Shown here: piece after piece, positions 1 through 5,296 of the stretch
Position numbering within the stretch: the stretch's first letter is position 1
How the letters are laid out: each line of letters starts with the position of its first letter
Assembly: GCA_946186335.1 (NCBI GenBank)
Contig: CAMHMW010000120.1
Coordinates: 1-5,480, forward strand
Reading direction: 5' to 3'
Length of the DNA: 5,480 nt
Source: an uncultured Candidatus Melainabacteria bacterium
GTDB lineage: Bacteria; Cyanobacteriota; Vampirovibrionia; Gastranaerophilales; Gastranaerophilaceae
Program-made: the position numbers and the translations under genes
Notes under the pieces: generated by a model
The model's database searches: none
What the model was told of the DNA's origin: nothing
What the model saw: the letters and a program-made list of their open reading frames with translations, nothing else

Positions 1-10
1 ATATCCGCAC

Positions 11-42
11 AAAAAGCCGGACAGTTGGTTGTCCGGCTTTTT
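11..42. terminator. Bidirectional intrinsic terminator
   Basis: Positions 11-23 and 30-42 form a perfect 13-bp inverted repeat around a 6-nt loop. The stem has a GCCGGACA core flanked by five A on the left and five T on the right. Read on the minus strand it lies 17 nt past the stop of the gene ending at 60 and finishes in a run of five U, so it should end the five-gene minus-strand transcript. The same run of T on the plus strand means it could also stop a gene arriving from the left. Confidence 0.9.
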
Positions 43-59
43 ATTATACGTTTATGATA

Positions 60-560
60 TTATTTCCCGAAAAATTTATATGTAAAATTACCTTTTGCAT
101 CGCTGACTAAGGCTCCGATATTATTTATATCAAATTCTTTGAAGAAATTACCGGGAGAACGGAATAAACGTCTTGTTCCGTCGGTTTGAACCTGCATTAT
201 TTCAGCGTTTTCTCCTGCTTCCAAAACGTAGGCATCAAAATGTGTGCCGTCCTGACTTTTGTTGATTTGTATTGCTCCGACAGGTACATTATCAGAATTG
301 TAAACAACTCTCTGTACTCCGTTGCCGTAATATACAATTTCGCTTGCCCCTGACTGAGGGTTAACATATCTTCTCACGTAGCCGTCTAATAAAAAACACC
401 CGCTGTTTACCGCTCTTTCATCTTTTGCGGTGTCCTGAAATCCCGGACGAGCGGCGAGAAGTGAGCGTTTTGTATCAATATCGGCTTTTAAATATCTGGA
501 TGCTAACGCTTTGGCATCCCGAACCAAATCAATTCCTGCAATTTTCTTTACCATTGTCAT
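60..560 (-). CDS. Unrecognised 166-aa protein, last gene of the small-protein cluster
   Basis: I do not recognise this protein. The ATG at 560 is preceded by AAGGAG with a 7-nt spacer, which supports this start over the second ATG two codons later. Residues 1-35 look helical and basic. Residues 55-135 look like a series of short beta-strands joined by Gly/Asn/Asp turns (around GYVRRYVN, VYYGNGVQRVVYN and QTDGTRRLF), suggesting a small beta-rich domain. There is no signal peptide, transmembrane segment or cysteine cluster. It lies 24 nt after the preceding gene and before the terminator at 11-42, so it is probably the promoter-distal gene of the same transcript. Unlike the other four proteins it lacks the N-terminal QNNN/DN...F tag. 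That it is a real gene is fairly sure; the function is unknown. Confidence 0.8.
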   Translation of the reverse strand: MTMVKKIAGIDLVRDAKALASRYLKADIDTKRSLLAARPGFQDTAKDERAVNSGCFLLDGYVRRYVNPQSGASEIVYYGNGVQRVVYNSDNVPVGAIQINKSQDGTHFDAYVLEAGENAEIMQVQTDGTRRLFRSPGNFFKEFDINNIGALVSDAKGNFTYKFFGK

Positions 561-584
561 ATCATTACTCCTTGTTTTGTTACA

Positions 585-992
585 CTAAATATTAGGATTT
601 TTTGTTTTTAGTCCCTGTTTCATTATATTATCAAAATCTTTAGCATTGAGAGTTAAGAAAGTTCTTATTATACCCACAAGAGTATTTTGTTTTGAAACTA
701 TAATTCTGTTCATACCGTTGCTGCCGTCCCTTGTTGCGACAAGATAGTGTTTGCGCACTCCTCTCAGGCTGCTCTGTTCATAATCAAGAGTGTAATTATC
801 GTAACCAAAACGGTTTGCATATTTTTCAACTGTTTTGTTGAATGCAAAAATACTGTCCCGTTTGTTTGCTACCTGATTATAATTGAAGTGATTATGGGCT
901 TTACTTATGAGGTTTTGTGAGACCTTGATGCCGAAAGTGACGTTTCTGTTTTGTGTGTTTGGGTTGTTGTTTTGAATTTTCTGAATCTGCAT
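585..992 (-). CDS. Unrecognised 135-aa protein with N-terminal Asn-rich tag
   Basis: Unrecognised small protein. It starts at the ATG at 992, whose A and T overlap the upstream gene's stop as TAATG, with AGGAA 9 nt upstream; this points to translational coupling. Residues 1-21 carry the shared tag: MQIQKIQNNN, then a polar stretch ending in VTFG. Residues 28-62 look helical. Residues 66-100 look like two or three beta-strands, including RKHYLVAT and NRIIVS. Residues 103-128 look like a C-terminal helix. There is no signal peptide or membrane span, so it is either cytosolic or exported by a route not visible here. The strand region resembles residues 65-90 of the protein encoded at 1714-2154, hinting at a common fold. 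No function can be assigned. Confidence 0.8.
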   Translation of the reverse strand: MQIQKIQNNNPNTQNRNVTFGIKVSQNLISKAHNHFNYNQVANKRDSIFAFNKTVEKYANRFGYDNYTLDYEQSSLRGVRKHYLVATRDGSNGMNRIIVSKQNTLVGIIRTFLTLNAKDFDNIMKQGLKTKNPNI

Positions 993-1354
993 TATACTAT
1001 ATTCCTATGTTCCATTTTATCTGTTAAATTTTTTATTGCCTTTTGTACAGAGTTTAGAAGATTGTTCGGGTTGTCTGCGGGTGGTGTCTGAGGTGCTTTA
1101 AAGGTGCTTCTGCCAATCGGCGGAAATATTTTCTGCCAAAAACTTAACCCCTTTTTTAATGGAGTTACATTAACATCTATTGCGCTGAATCCGGGTGCAT
1201 CCGCAAAGGTTGAGATAAGTCTGATATTGTAGCGTTCTCCGAGTTTTTCCAGTTCCTTTAAATGTTTGTATAAATGTAGTCTGTCTGATTTTGCGACACA
1301 TTCATAATTAAGAGCCTGAAAACTTTGAGAATTATCGATTCTTTTTACGTCCAT
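992..1354 (-). CDS. Unrecognised 120-aa protein with short N-terminal tag
   Basis: Unrecognised. The ATG at 1354 has GAGG 8 nt upstream, lying in the 13-nt gap after the previous gene's stop. Residues 1-14 match the cluster's tag in a shorter form (MDVKRIDNSQSFQA). Residues 22-42 form a probable amphipathic charged helix. Residues 43-65 look beta-like (RLISTF, SAIDVNV). Residues 70-100 are a hydrophobic then proline-rich linker (SFWQKIFPPIG, then APQTPPADNP). Residues 99-115 form a second amphipathic helix. The segment SFWQKIFPPIG could contact a membrane or partner, but it is too short to be a transmembrane helix. The stop shares one base with the start of the next gene. The tight packing supports a real gene; the function is unknown. 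Confidence 0.78.
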   Translation of the reverse strand: MDVKRIDNSQSFQALNYECVAKSDRLHLYKHLKELEKLGERYNIRLISTFADAPGFSAIDVNVTPLKKGLSFWQKIFPPIGRSTFKAPQTPPADNPNNLLNSVQKAIKNLTDKMEHRNIV

Positions 1355-1367
1355 ATTACTTACCTCA

Positions 1368-1739
1368 TTAATCCCAAACCATTAAATCTTCTCTGTTATG
1401 GGTTATTCTGAAATCGTCTGATTTTATACTGTATCCGCCGTCAAATGTTTTTAATTCAACCTTTTGCCATTCTCTAACGTTTCTTGGCAGATTTATGCCG
1501 AGTGCCTGTCTTAAGACATCAGTATATTGTTTTATTTGTTTGTAGTTAACTTTTTGAGCGCCCTCATTTGCCCAGTTTCCGCCAAAGAAATTTTTTAAAG
1601 CCAAATCTGCAAGACCCCTGTCAAATTCCATAGAGGTTTCTCTGACGATATTTTGACCGTCTTTGCTAAAATTCTGAATTTTCAAAAACCCTTGAAAATA
1701 CGGGTTGTAATTATTATTTTGTACTCGGTTTACCTGCAT
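1368..1739 (-). CDS. Unrecognised 123-aa protein with N-terminal Asn-rich tag
   Basis: Unrecognised. The ATG at 1739 lies inside the end of the upstream gene, a 26-nt overlap in another frame. Its SD, AAGGA with a 9-nt spacer, is also inside that coding sequence, so translation is probably coupled. The tag at residues 1-17 (MQVNRVQNNN, then YFQG) is closest to that of the protein at 585-992. Residues 34-50 and 66-80 look helical, with a glycine/aromatic segment FFGGNWANEG between them. Residues 92-122 look like a beta-hairpin region (QKVELKTF, YSIKSDDFRITH) ending in LMVWD. There is no signal peptide or metal motif. The function is unknown. Confidence 0.8.
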   Translation of the reverse strand: MQVNRVQNNNYNPYFQGFLKIQNFSKDGQNIVRETSMEFDRGLADLALKNFFGGNWANEGAQKVNYKQIKQYTDVLRQALGINLPRNVREWQKVELKTFDGGYSIKSDDFRITHNREDLMVWD

Positions 1740-2154
1740 TATTCTTTTTCCTTATAATTGATTTAAGTGTGGATAATGTTTTTTCTCCCAGCTTAAAAAG
1801 TTTTTGGGCATCATCGGGTTCCTGCGCTCTAAATGGTGCAAAACCTGCCTGTGCGGCACATCTGTCTATAAATTTTTTTAGAGAATTAGGATTGTAGCTC
1901 GGGTCAACCACGAATCTGTCATTATTGGGTATGGTTGCAAATATAACATGTCTGAATGAATCATACATTGGGGTTTCTGTTGCATCTATAACAACATTTA
2001 CCGGTTCTTTTGCCGCCTGCTGCATGTATTCTTTAATATATTGTGCGGAAACACTGTCTGTTTGGCTCAATTTTTCTCTGAAAACTTTTCTTGCATGCGG
2101 GCTTTTAAATTTAAACCCTTCAAAACTCGTGTTATCAACTTGTTGTACGTACAT
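1714..2154 (-). CDS. Unrecognised 146-aa protein, first gene of the small-protein cluster
   Basis: Unrecognised. The ATG at 2154 has a GGAG 11 nt upstream, a little far but usable. It follows a 135-nt gap from the ligase gene, so it is probably the first gene of the five-gene transcript. The tag is compact: MYVQQVDNTSFEGF at residues 1-14. Residues 18-49 look helical. Residues 52-84 look like two to three beta-strands (VNVVIDATE, RHVIFATI, RFVVDPS). Residues 91-103 and 114-135 look helical, and the tail is lysine-rich (RKKNNAGKPSTK). The last nine codons overlap the next gene. I considered a single gene broken by a frameshift with the next one and rejected it, because the next gene has its own tag and SD. 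The function is unknown. Confidence 0.8.
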   Translation of the reverse strand: MYVQQVDNTSFEGFKFKSPHARKVFREKLSQTDSVSAQYIKEYMQQAAKEPVNVVIDATETPMYDSFRHVIFATIPNNDRFVVDPSYNPNSLKKFIDRCAAQAGFAPFRAQEPDDAQKLFKLGEKTLSTLKSIIRKKNNAGKPSTK

Positions 2155-2183
2155 TTTTATATTAACTCCATTAATTTATCTCT

Positions 2184-2210
2184 AATATATCTTGTTATAA
2201 AACCCGTAAA
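2184..2210 (-). promoter_or_regulatory. Candidate promoter of the five-gene cluster
   Basis: On the minus strand a TATATT box (2184-2189) lies 29 nt before the ATG at 2154. A weak -35-like TTTACG (2205-2210) is 15 nt upstream. It would give a leader of about 22 nt containing the GGAG SD. In sequence this AT-rich, such boxes arise by chance, and the -35 overlaps the hairpin at 2195-2230. Confidence 0.3.
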
Positions 2211-2230
2211 AATAAAATTTGCGGGTATAA
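2195..2230 (-). terminator. Weak hairpin after the GshB-like gene
   Basis: ACCCG (2202-2206) pairs with CGGGT (2222-2226). Inner AAA/TTT pairs (2208-2210 with 2218-2220) sit around a 7-nt loop, with one mismatch on the minus strand. Outer TTAT/ATAA can extend the stem across a bulge. Minus-strand RNA leaving the stem reads UUUUAUAA, a modest terminator tail about 64 nt after the stop at 2290. It could end the ligase transcript before the small-protein cluster. Confidence 0.4.
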
Positions 2231-2289
2231 ATGTAAAATTTTAATAATTGTAATTGTCAGGCTTAAAGTACGACCTGTTAAATCTTTTA

Positions 2290-3267
2290 CTATACTGTTA
2301 CGGTTTGTGTTAAGTGCAATTTTACCGTATCCAGTATGAAATCGGTTATATCGTTTTCAATGTGACAGCCAAAATGGTTATTTATTTCTTTTATAAAGTA
2401 ACATGGACTAGTCACGTTAACCTCAATGATTTTTCCGTCAATAACATCAAGTCCTGCCATATAAATTCCCATCGAATTTAATTTTTTTGCAACAAATTTA
2501 AAGTTTTCGGCTTCGGAGTCAGTTAAAACTGCCTTATGGATATTGTTGTCATTGTGTTCACAGAATTTAAAATCGTCATTGCTCGGGGTCTTTTGTATGC
2601 AATAAGGCATAACATTTTCACCTAAAATCAAAACCCGTTTATCTCCGTATTTTGCCTGCGGAATGTATTTTTGAACCATTATAAGCTGACGACCTTCTTT
2701 TGTCATAGAGTTTATAATAACAGCGGTGTTTTTATCCCCTTTTTTCAAATACATAACTCCGCCTCCGAAACATTGATTTAACGGTTTTAAAATTATTTCT
2801 TCATTCTCGTTCAAAAATTCAATAATATCAGATTTCGAAGATGTTACAATATTATTCGGCATAAATTCGTTAAAAAGAACTGCATGCAGTTTTTCGTTAA
2901 AATTGCGGATTGCTTTTGTGTCGTTAATAATGAAAGTTTTTTGTCTGTTAACAAAATCAAAAACATAAGTCGCATTTATATAATCCATATCAACAGGCGG
3001 ATCGGGGCGGAACATTACGAGTTGAAAATCCTCAACGGAATGTTCTTTTATGCTTTCTTTTTCATAAAATATATTTTCGTCTTTCAAAAATGTGTTGTAG
3101 CAGAAAGCAAATGCTTTTGAGTTTTTGACTTTTAGCATATCAATAGTTGTGATTTTAACATCACAGCCACGTTCCAAAAGGCTTTTTATGAGCCAGAAAT
3201 TTGTAACAAGATTATTAAACTCAAAATATTTCAATTCAATTCTGTCAATAACGAATAAAACTTTCAT
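2290..3267 (-). CDS. gshB: Glutathione synthase-like ATP-grasp ligase
   Basis: The protein aligns along its length with bacterial GshB, which joins gamma-glutamylcysteine and glycine using ATP in the cytosol. Visible GshB features (325-aa numbering): RPDPP (87-91), INATYVFDF (97-105), NEKL (124-127), ILKPL then a GGG loop (159-170), GDKRVLIL (208-215), GLD (272-274) and EVNVTSP (282-288), whose Glu282 and Asn284 match the metal-binding pair. The length fits the family (E. coli about 316). The start is the ATG at 3267: AAGGGG lies 5 nt before it, whereas the in-frame GTG at 3273 would abut its own SD. The segment matching the E. coli flexible active-site loop (residues 226-242 here) has lost its glycines and arginines and reads like EHNDNN. 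True glutathione synthesis is therefore uncertain; a related peptide ligase is possible. No gshA is in view. Confidence 0.8.
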   Translation of the reverse strand: MKVLFVIDRIELKYFEFNNLVTNFWLIKSLLERGCDVKITTIDMLKVKNSKAFAFCYNTFLKDENIFYEKESIKEHSVEDFQLVMFRPDPPVDMDYINATYVFDFVNRQKTFIINDTKAIRNFNEKLHAVLFNEFMPNNIVTSSKSDIIEFLNENEEIILKPLNQCFGGGVMYLKKGDKNTAVIINSMTKEGRQLIMVQKYIPQAKYGDKRVLILGENVMPYCIQKTPSNDDFKFCEHNDNNIHKAVLTDSEAENFKFVAKKLNSMGIYMAGLDVIDGKIIEVNVTSPCYFIKEINNHFGCHIENDITDFILDTVKLHLTQTVTV

Positions 3268-3272
3268 AAACA

Positions 3273-3278
3273 CCCCTT
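3273..3278 (-). promoter_or_regulatory. SD that fixes the gshB-like start at 3267
   Basis: On the minus strand AAGGGG is followed by TGTTT and then ATG, a normal 5-nt spacer. The alternative GTG start at 3273 uses the last G of this SD as its own first base, leaving no spacer, so the shorter protein is preferred. Confidence 0.75.
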
Positions 3279-3283
3279 AATCA

Positions 3284-3310
3284 ATTATATCTGACTATAT
3301 AATTAAACAA
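3284..3310 (-). promoter_or_regulatory. Candidate promoter of the GshB-like gene
   Basis: On the minus strand a perfect TATAAT (3284-3289) is preceded, 15 nt upstream, by TTGTTT (3305-3310); a second TTGTTT lies 21 nt upstream (3311-3316). Transcription would begin near 3277, right at the SD, giving a leader of about 10 nt. The upstream hydrolase gene ends in a strong terminator, so a separate promoter is expected here. Confidence 0.45.
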
Positions 3311-3331
3311 AAACAACCTTTTTGCAACAGA

Positions 3332-3361
3332 AAAACGGGTAAACTTCCGCTTACCCGTTTT
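3332..3361 (-). terminator. Intrinsic terminator of the hydrolase gene
   Basis: AAAACGGGTAA (3332-3342) and TTACCCGTTTT (3351-3361) form a perfect 11-bp stem with an 8-nt loop, 21 nt after the stop at 3383. On the minus strand the stem ends in five U. It separates this transcript from the ligase gene downstream. Confidence 0.88.
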
Positions 3362-3382
3362 CAGTAATTATTTGTTTCGTCC

Positions 3383-4048
3383 TTACTTGATTTCAGCAGG
3401 GTTCAAAATTTGGCAAGCGGTGTTGCCGTAAGCAACAAGTCTTGCAAATTTTTCAAGGTCTGCCTGAATTTCAGGGAATGTGCCATAGTGCATCGGGATA
3501 ACCGTTCTTACACCAAGCCATTTAGCAGCCATTGCAGCATGTTCAACATCCATTGTGTAGGTTCCGCCGATAGGCAATAAAGCAATTTGAGGAGCATACA
3601 ATTCTTTAATTGTTTTCATTTCACCTGTTAAGCATGTATCACCTGCATGGTAAATTCTAACGCCGTCAACGTCAAGCAAAATGCCAGCAGCAACACCGCC
3701 ATAAGTACCGTCAGGTAATGAACTTGAATGAAATGCAGGTAAAAATACTGCACGACCCCAAGAGAAGTTAATCCATGAACCCAAGCCGATGGATTTTGCT
3801 TTTGCGCCTTCTTTTTGGCAATAGCCGGCAAGTTCAGCAATTGCGGTAATTTCAATATCTTTTTCTTTTGCAATTTCTAATGCTTCACCAAGATGATCCC
3901 CATGAGCATGTGTCAACAAGATGTCCGTAATAGGTTCATCATGCCAGTTATACTTTTCGTTTGTAGATACTAACGGGTCAATTAAAACAGCCTTATCGTC
4001 GTGTGTAATCTGGAATGCGCTGTGTCCGATGTATTTTAAATCTACCAT
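3383..4048 (-). CDS. UPF0173-family metal-dependent hydrolase (metallo-beta-lactamase fold)
   Basis: A 221-aa cytosolic protein of the metallo-beta-lactamase superfamily, matching the UPF0173 (YtkL-like) group in length and motifs. Metal ligands are visible: HAHGDH at 47-52 (His47, His49, Asp51, His52), His107 in AFHSS, Asp137 in YHAGDT and His187 in IPMHYGTFP. The family's LLPIGGTYTM segment is at 157-166. These residues predict a two-metal hydrolase active site; the natural substrate of the family is not known to me. The ATG at 4048 has AAGGAG with an 8-nt spacer. The gene is monocistronic: a promoter region lies upstream and a strong terminator 21 nt downstream. It is transcribed divergently from ribD, but I see no evidence of a shared pathway. 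There is no signal peptide and no missing catalytic residue. Confidence 0.93.
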   Translation of the reverse strand: MVDLKYIGHSAFQITHDDKAVLIDPLVSTNEKYNWHDEPITDILLTHAHGDHLGEALEIAKEKDIEITAIAELAGYCQKEGAKAKSIGLGSWINFSWGRAVFLPAFHSSSLPDGTYGGVAAGILLDVDGVRIYHAGDTCLTGEMKTIKELYAPQIALLPIGGTYTMDVEHAAMAAKWLGVRTVIPMHYGTFPEIQADLEKFARLVAYGNTACQILNPAEIK

Positions 4049-4088
4049 AATAAACTCTCCTTTTTATACTAAAATACACTACCCTTTT

Positions 4089-4117
4089 AATATAGCATGA
4101 TTTATTATAAAATACAA
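4089..4117 (-). promoter_or_regulatory. Promoter of the hydrolase gene (extended -10)
   Basis: On the minus strand TATATT (4089-4094) is preceded directly by TGC, an extended -10, and by TTGTAT (4112-4117) at 17 nt. The expected start near 4082 gives a leader of about 34 nt that contains AAGGAG. A second possible pair, TTGTAA/TATAAT (4128-4133 and 4104-4109, 18-nt spacer), lies just upstream and reaches into ribD. Confidence 0.55.
4106..4111 (+). promoter_or_regulatory. Candidate -10 of ribD, leaderless layout
   Basis: TATAAA at 4106-4111 ends 8 nt before the ribD ATG, so a normal start site would fall on or within a base or two of the ATG. No good -35 is seen; CTTTTA (4084-4089) at 16 nt is poor. 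No SD-like sequence lies between this box and the ATG. It overlaps the opposing promoter of the hydrolase gene. Confidence 0.35.
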
Positions 4118-4119
4118 AC

Positions 4120-5169
4120 ATGAATAATTACAAAAAAGAAATGAGAAAATGTATAACTCTTGCAAAAAAGGCTGCGGGGCAAACTTCGCCTAATCCCATG
4201 GTTGGTTGTGTAATTTTAAATGAGGCGGGAGAGGTTGTTTCTACGGGTTATCATAAGAGATACGGAGAGTTTCATGCCGAGCGTGATGCCCTGAACAAAT
4301 TGAAATCTGCAAAAAACTGTACTCTTGTTGTTAATCTCGAGCCCTGCTGTCATCAGGGAAAAACTCCGCCATGTACCGATATTATCATTGAAAAGGGGAT
4401 AAAAAAGGTAGTTTATGGTATGAAAGACCCGAATCCCGTTGTTGGCGGGAAAGGGCTTAAAATTTTGAAAGATGCGGGAATTGAACTTGTCGGGGGCGTA
4501 TTAGAGGACGAATGCAGAAAATTAAACAGAATTTTTATAAAAAATAAAACCCAAAACAAAACTTTTGTGGCGATAAAAACGGCAACAACCATTGATGGAA
4601 AAATCGCAGCACGTACGGGAAATTCAAAATGGATAACCTCTGATAAGGCGCGCCGTGAAGTTTATAAATTGCGAAAGCAGTATGATGCCATTCTGACATC
4701 ATCTGCAACCGTTATTGCCGATAATCCGAAGATGGAGCATAAAAAGAAAATTGTTCTGGATAGAGAACTTAAAACGGATTTTGAAACCGCACAAATCTAC
4801 AAACAGGGCGAGATTATTGTATTTTATGACAGGAATTTGGCGTGCAAATACAATACAAATACGGACAGAATGACATTTATCCCCGCACCGGTTAAAGATA
4901 AAAAGTTAGATATTGAATTTATATTGAACAAACTTTTTGAACTGGGAATAATGAGTGTTTTTGTGGAAGCAGGCGGGGGAGTAAATGAAAGTTTCCTGCC
5001 TTATGCTGATAAATTGTACCATTTTATTGCCCCAAAAATTTTGGGTGATAACAATGGTAAATCATGTTTCTACGGTAGTGAATGTGATTTAATATCAGAA
5101 TGTACTTCGTTAAAATTTGAAAGTGCGAAAAATTTTTCGCCCGATATTTTAATCACATATACAAAATAG
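4120..5169 (+). CDS. ribD: Bifunctional riboflavin deaminase/reductase RibD
   Basis: RibD carries out two successive riboflavin steps: deamination of the diaminopyrimidine made from GTP, then NADPH-dependent reduction of its ribosyl side chain. The N-terminal deaminase (about 1-145) shows SPNPMVGCVI (23-32), HAE (52-54; zinc His52, catalytic Glu54) and EPCCHQGKTPPC (74-85; zinc Cys76 and Cys85). The C-terminal reductase (about 147-349) shows KTATTIDGKIA (153-163), NSKWITS (168-174), SSATVIADNP (194-203), VEAGGGV (282-288) and APKILG (304-309). At 349 aa it is slightly shorter than the E. coli and Bacillus proteins. The shortfall follows residue 203, where the usual LTxR substrate-binding segment reads MEHK (Lys208 for Arg). 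The ATG at 4120 has no SD; Met8 (4141) is an alternative start, but family N-termini favour the first. No other rib gene and no FMN riboswitch is nearby. Confidence 0.95.
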   Translation: MNNYKKEMRKCITLAKKAAGQTSPNPMVGCVILNEAGEVVSTGYHKRYGEFHAERDALNKLKSAKNCTLVVNLEPCCHQGKTPPCTDIIIEKGIKKVVYGMKDPNPVVGGKGLKILKDAGIELVGGVLEDECRKLNRIFIKNKTQNKTFVAIKTATTIDGKIAARTGNSKWITSDKARREVYKLRKQYDAILTSSATVIADNPKMEHKKKIVLDRELKTDFETAQIYKQGEIIVFYDRNLACKYNTNTDRMTFIPAPVKDKKLDIEFILNKLFELGIMSVFVEAGGGVNESFLPYADKLYHFIAPKILGDNNGKSCFYGSECDLISECTSLKFESAKNFSPDILITYTK

Positions 5170-5200
5170 TGTTAATCATTCAATTGTGATAAGTTGTATT

Positions 5201-5220
5201 GGTGCATCAAACGATGCACC
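5201..5220. other. Perfect 8-bp stem-loop in the ribD downstream gap
   Basis: GGTGCATC (5201-5208) and GATGCACC (5213-5220) form a perfect stem with an AAAC loop, 31 nt after the ribD stop. The plus strand continues CTCCCGCC and the minus strand continues into AATACAAC, so neither strand has a terminator U-run. A second, AT-rich 6-bp stem (CAAAAT 5238-5243 with ATTTTG 5253-5258) follows. The pair could be a dispersed intergenic repeat, a factor-dependent terminator or mRNA-stabilising structure, or a binding site. I cannot tell which. Confidence 0.6.
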
Positions 5221-5255
5221 CTCCCGCCTTGCCACTGCAAAATGAACGAGCAATT

Positions 5256-5283
5256 TTGAAAGTTGAAAATACTTTATTATATT
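5256..5283 (+). promoter_or_regulatory. Candidate promoter of the gene starting at 5297
   Basis: TTGAAA (5256-5261) and TATATT (5278-5283) are separated by 16 nt, each one base from consensus. The start would fall near 5290, leaving a leader of about 7 nt that trims the SD at 5287-5291. TATTAT at 5280-5285 (18-nt spacer) is an alternative -10. A longer transcript from ribD is also possible. Confidence 0.45.
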
Positions 5284-5296
5284 ATCAGGGGATATT

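Noticed and set aside
1714..1739. Frameshift joining the two genes that overlap here into one
   Set aside because: The downstream gene has its own SD and starts with the shared N-terminal tag, so two overlapping genes are the better reading.
585..2154. Toxin-antitoxin or phage-defence module
   Set aside because: The small coupled genes invite this reading, but none shows a toxin, antitoxin, nuclease or DNA-binding motif, and four share one N-terminal tag, which is not typical of such modules.
1925..2244. Plus-strand open frames of 86 and 67 codons opposite the gene at 1714-2154
   Set aside because: They lie antisense to a better supported minus-strand gene with an SD and cluster context, have no good SD of their own and look like low-complexity hydrophobic shadow translation.
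2240..2289. Terminator immediately after the GshB-like gene (CAGG/CCTG pair)
   Set aside because: Only four base pairs around a 10-12 nt loop and no U-run; the hairpin at 2195-2230 is a better candidate.
2884..3120. Plus-strand open frame of 78 codons
   Set aside because: It is antisense to the GshB-like coding sequence, whose family match is clear; its phenylalanine/isoleucine-rich translation is typical of a shadow.
3628..3873. Minus-strand open frame of 81 codons
   Set aside because: It lies in another frame wholly inside the UPF0173 hydrolase gene, which has complete metal-binding motifs.
4049..4119. FMN riboswitch controlling ribD
   Set aside because: The gap is only 71 nt, AT-rich and without the paired GC-rich helices of an RFN element, which needs well over 100 nt.
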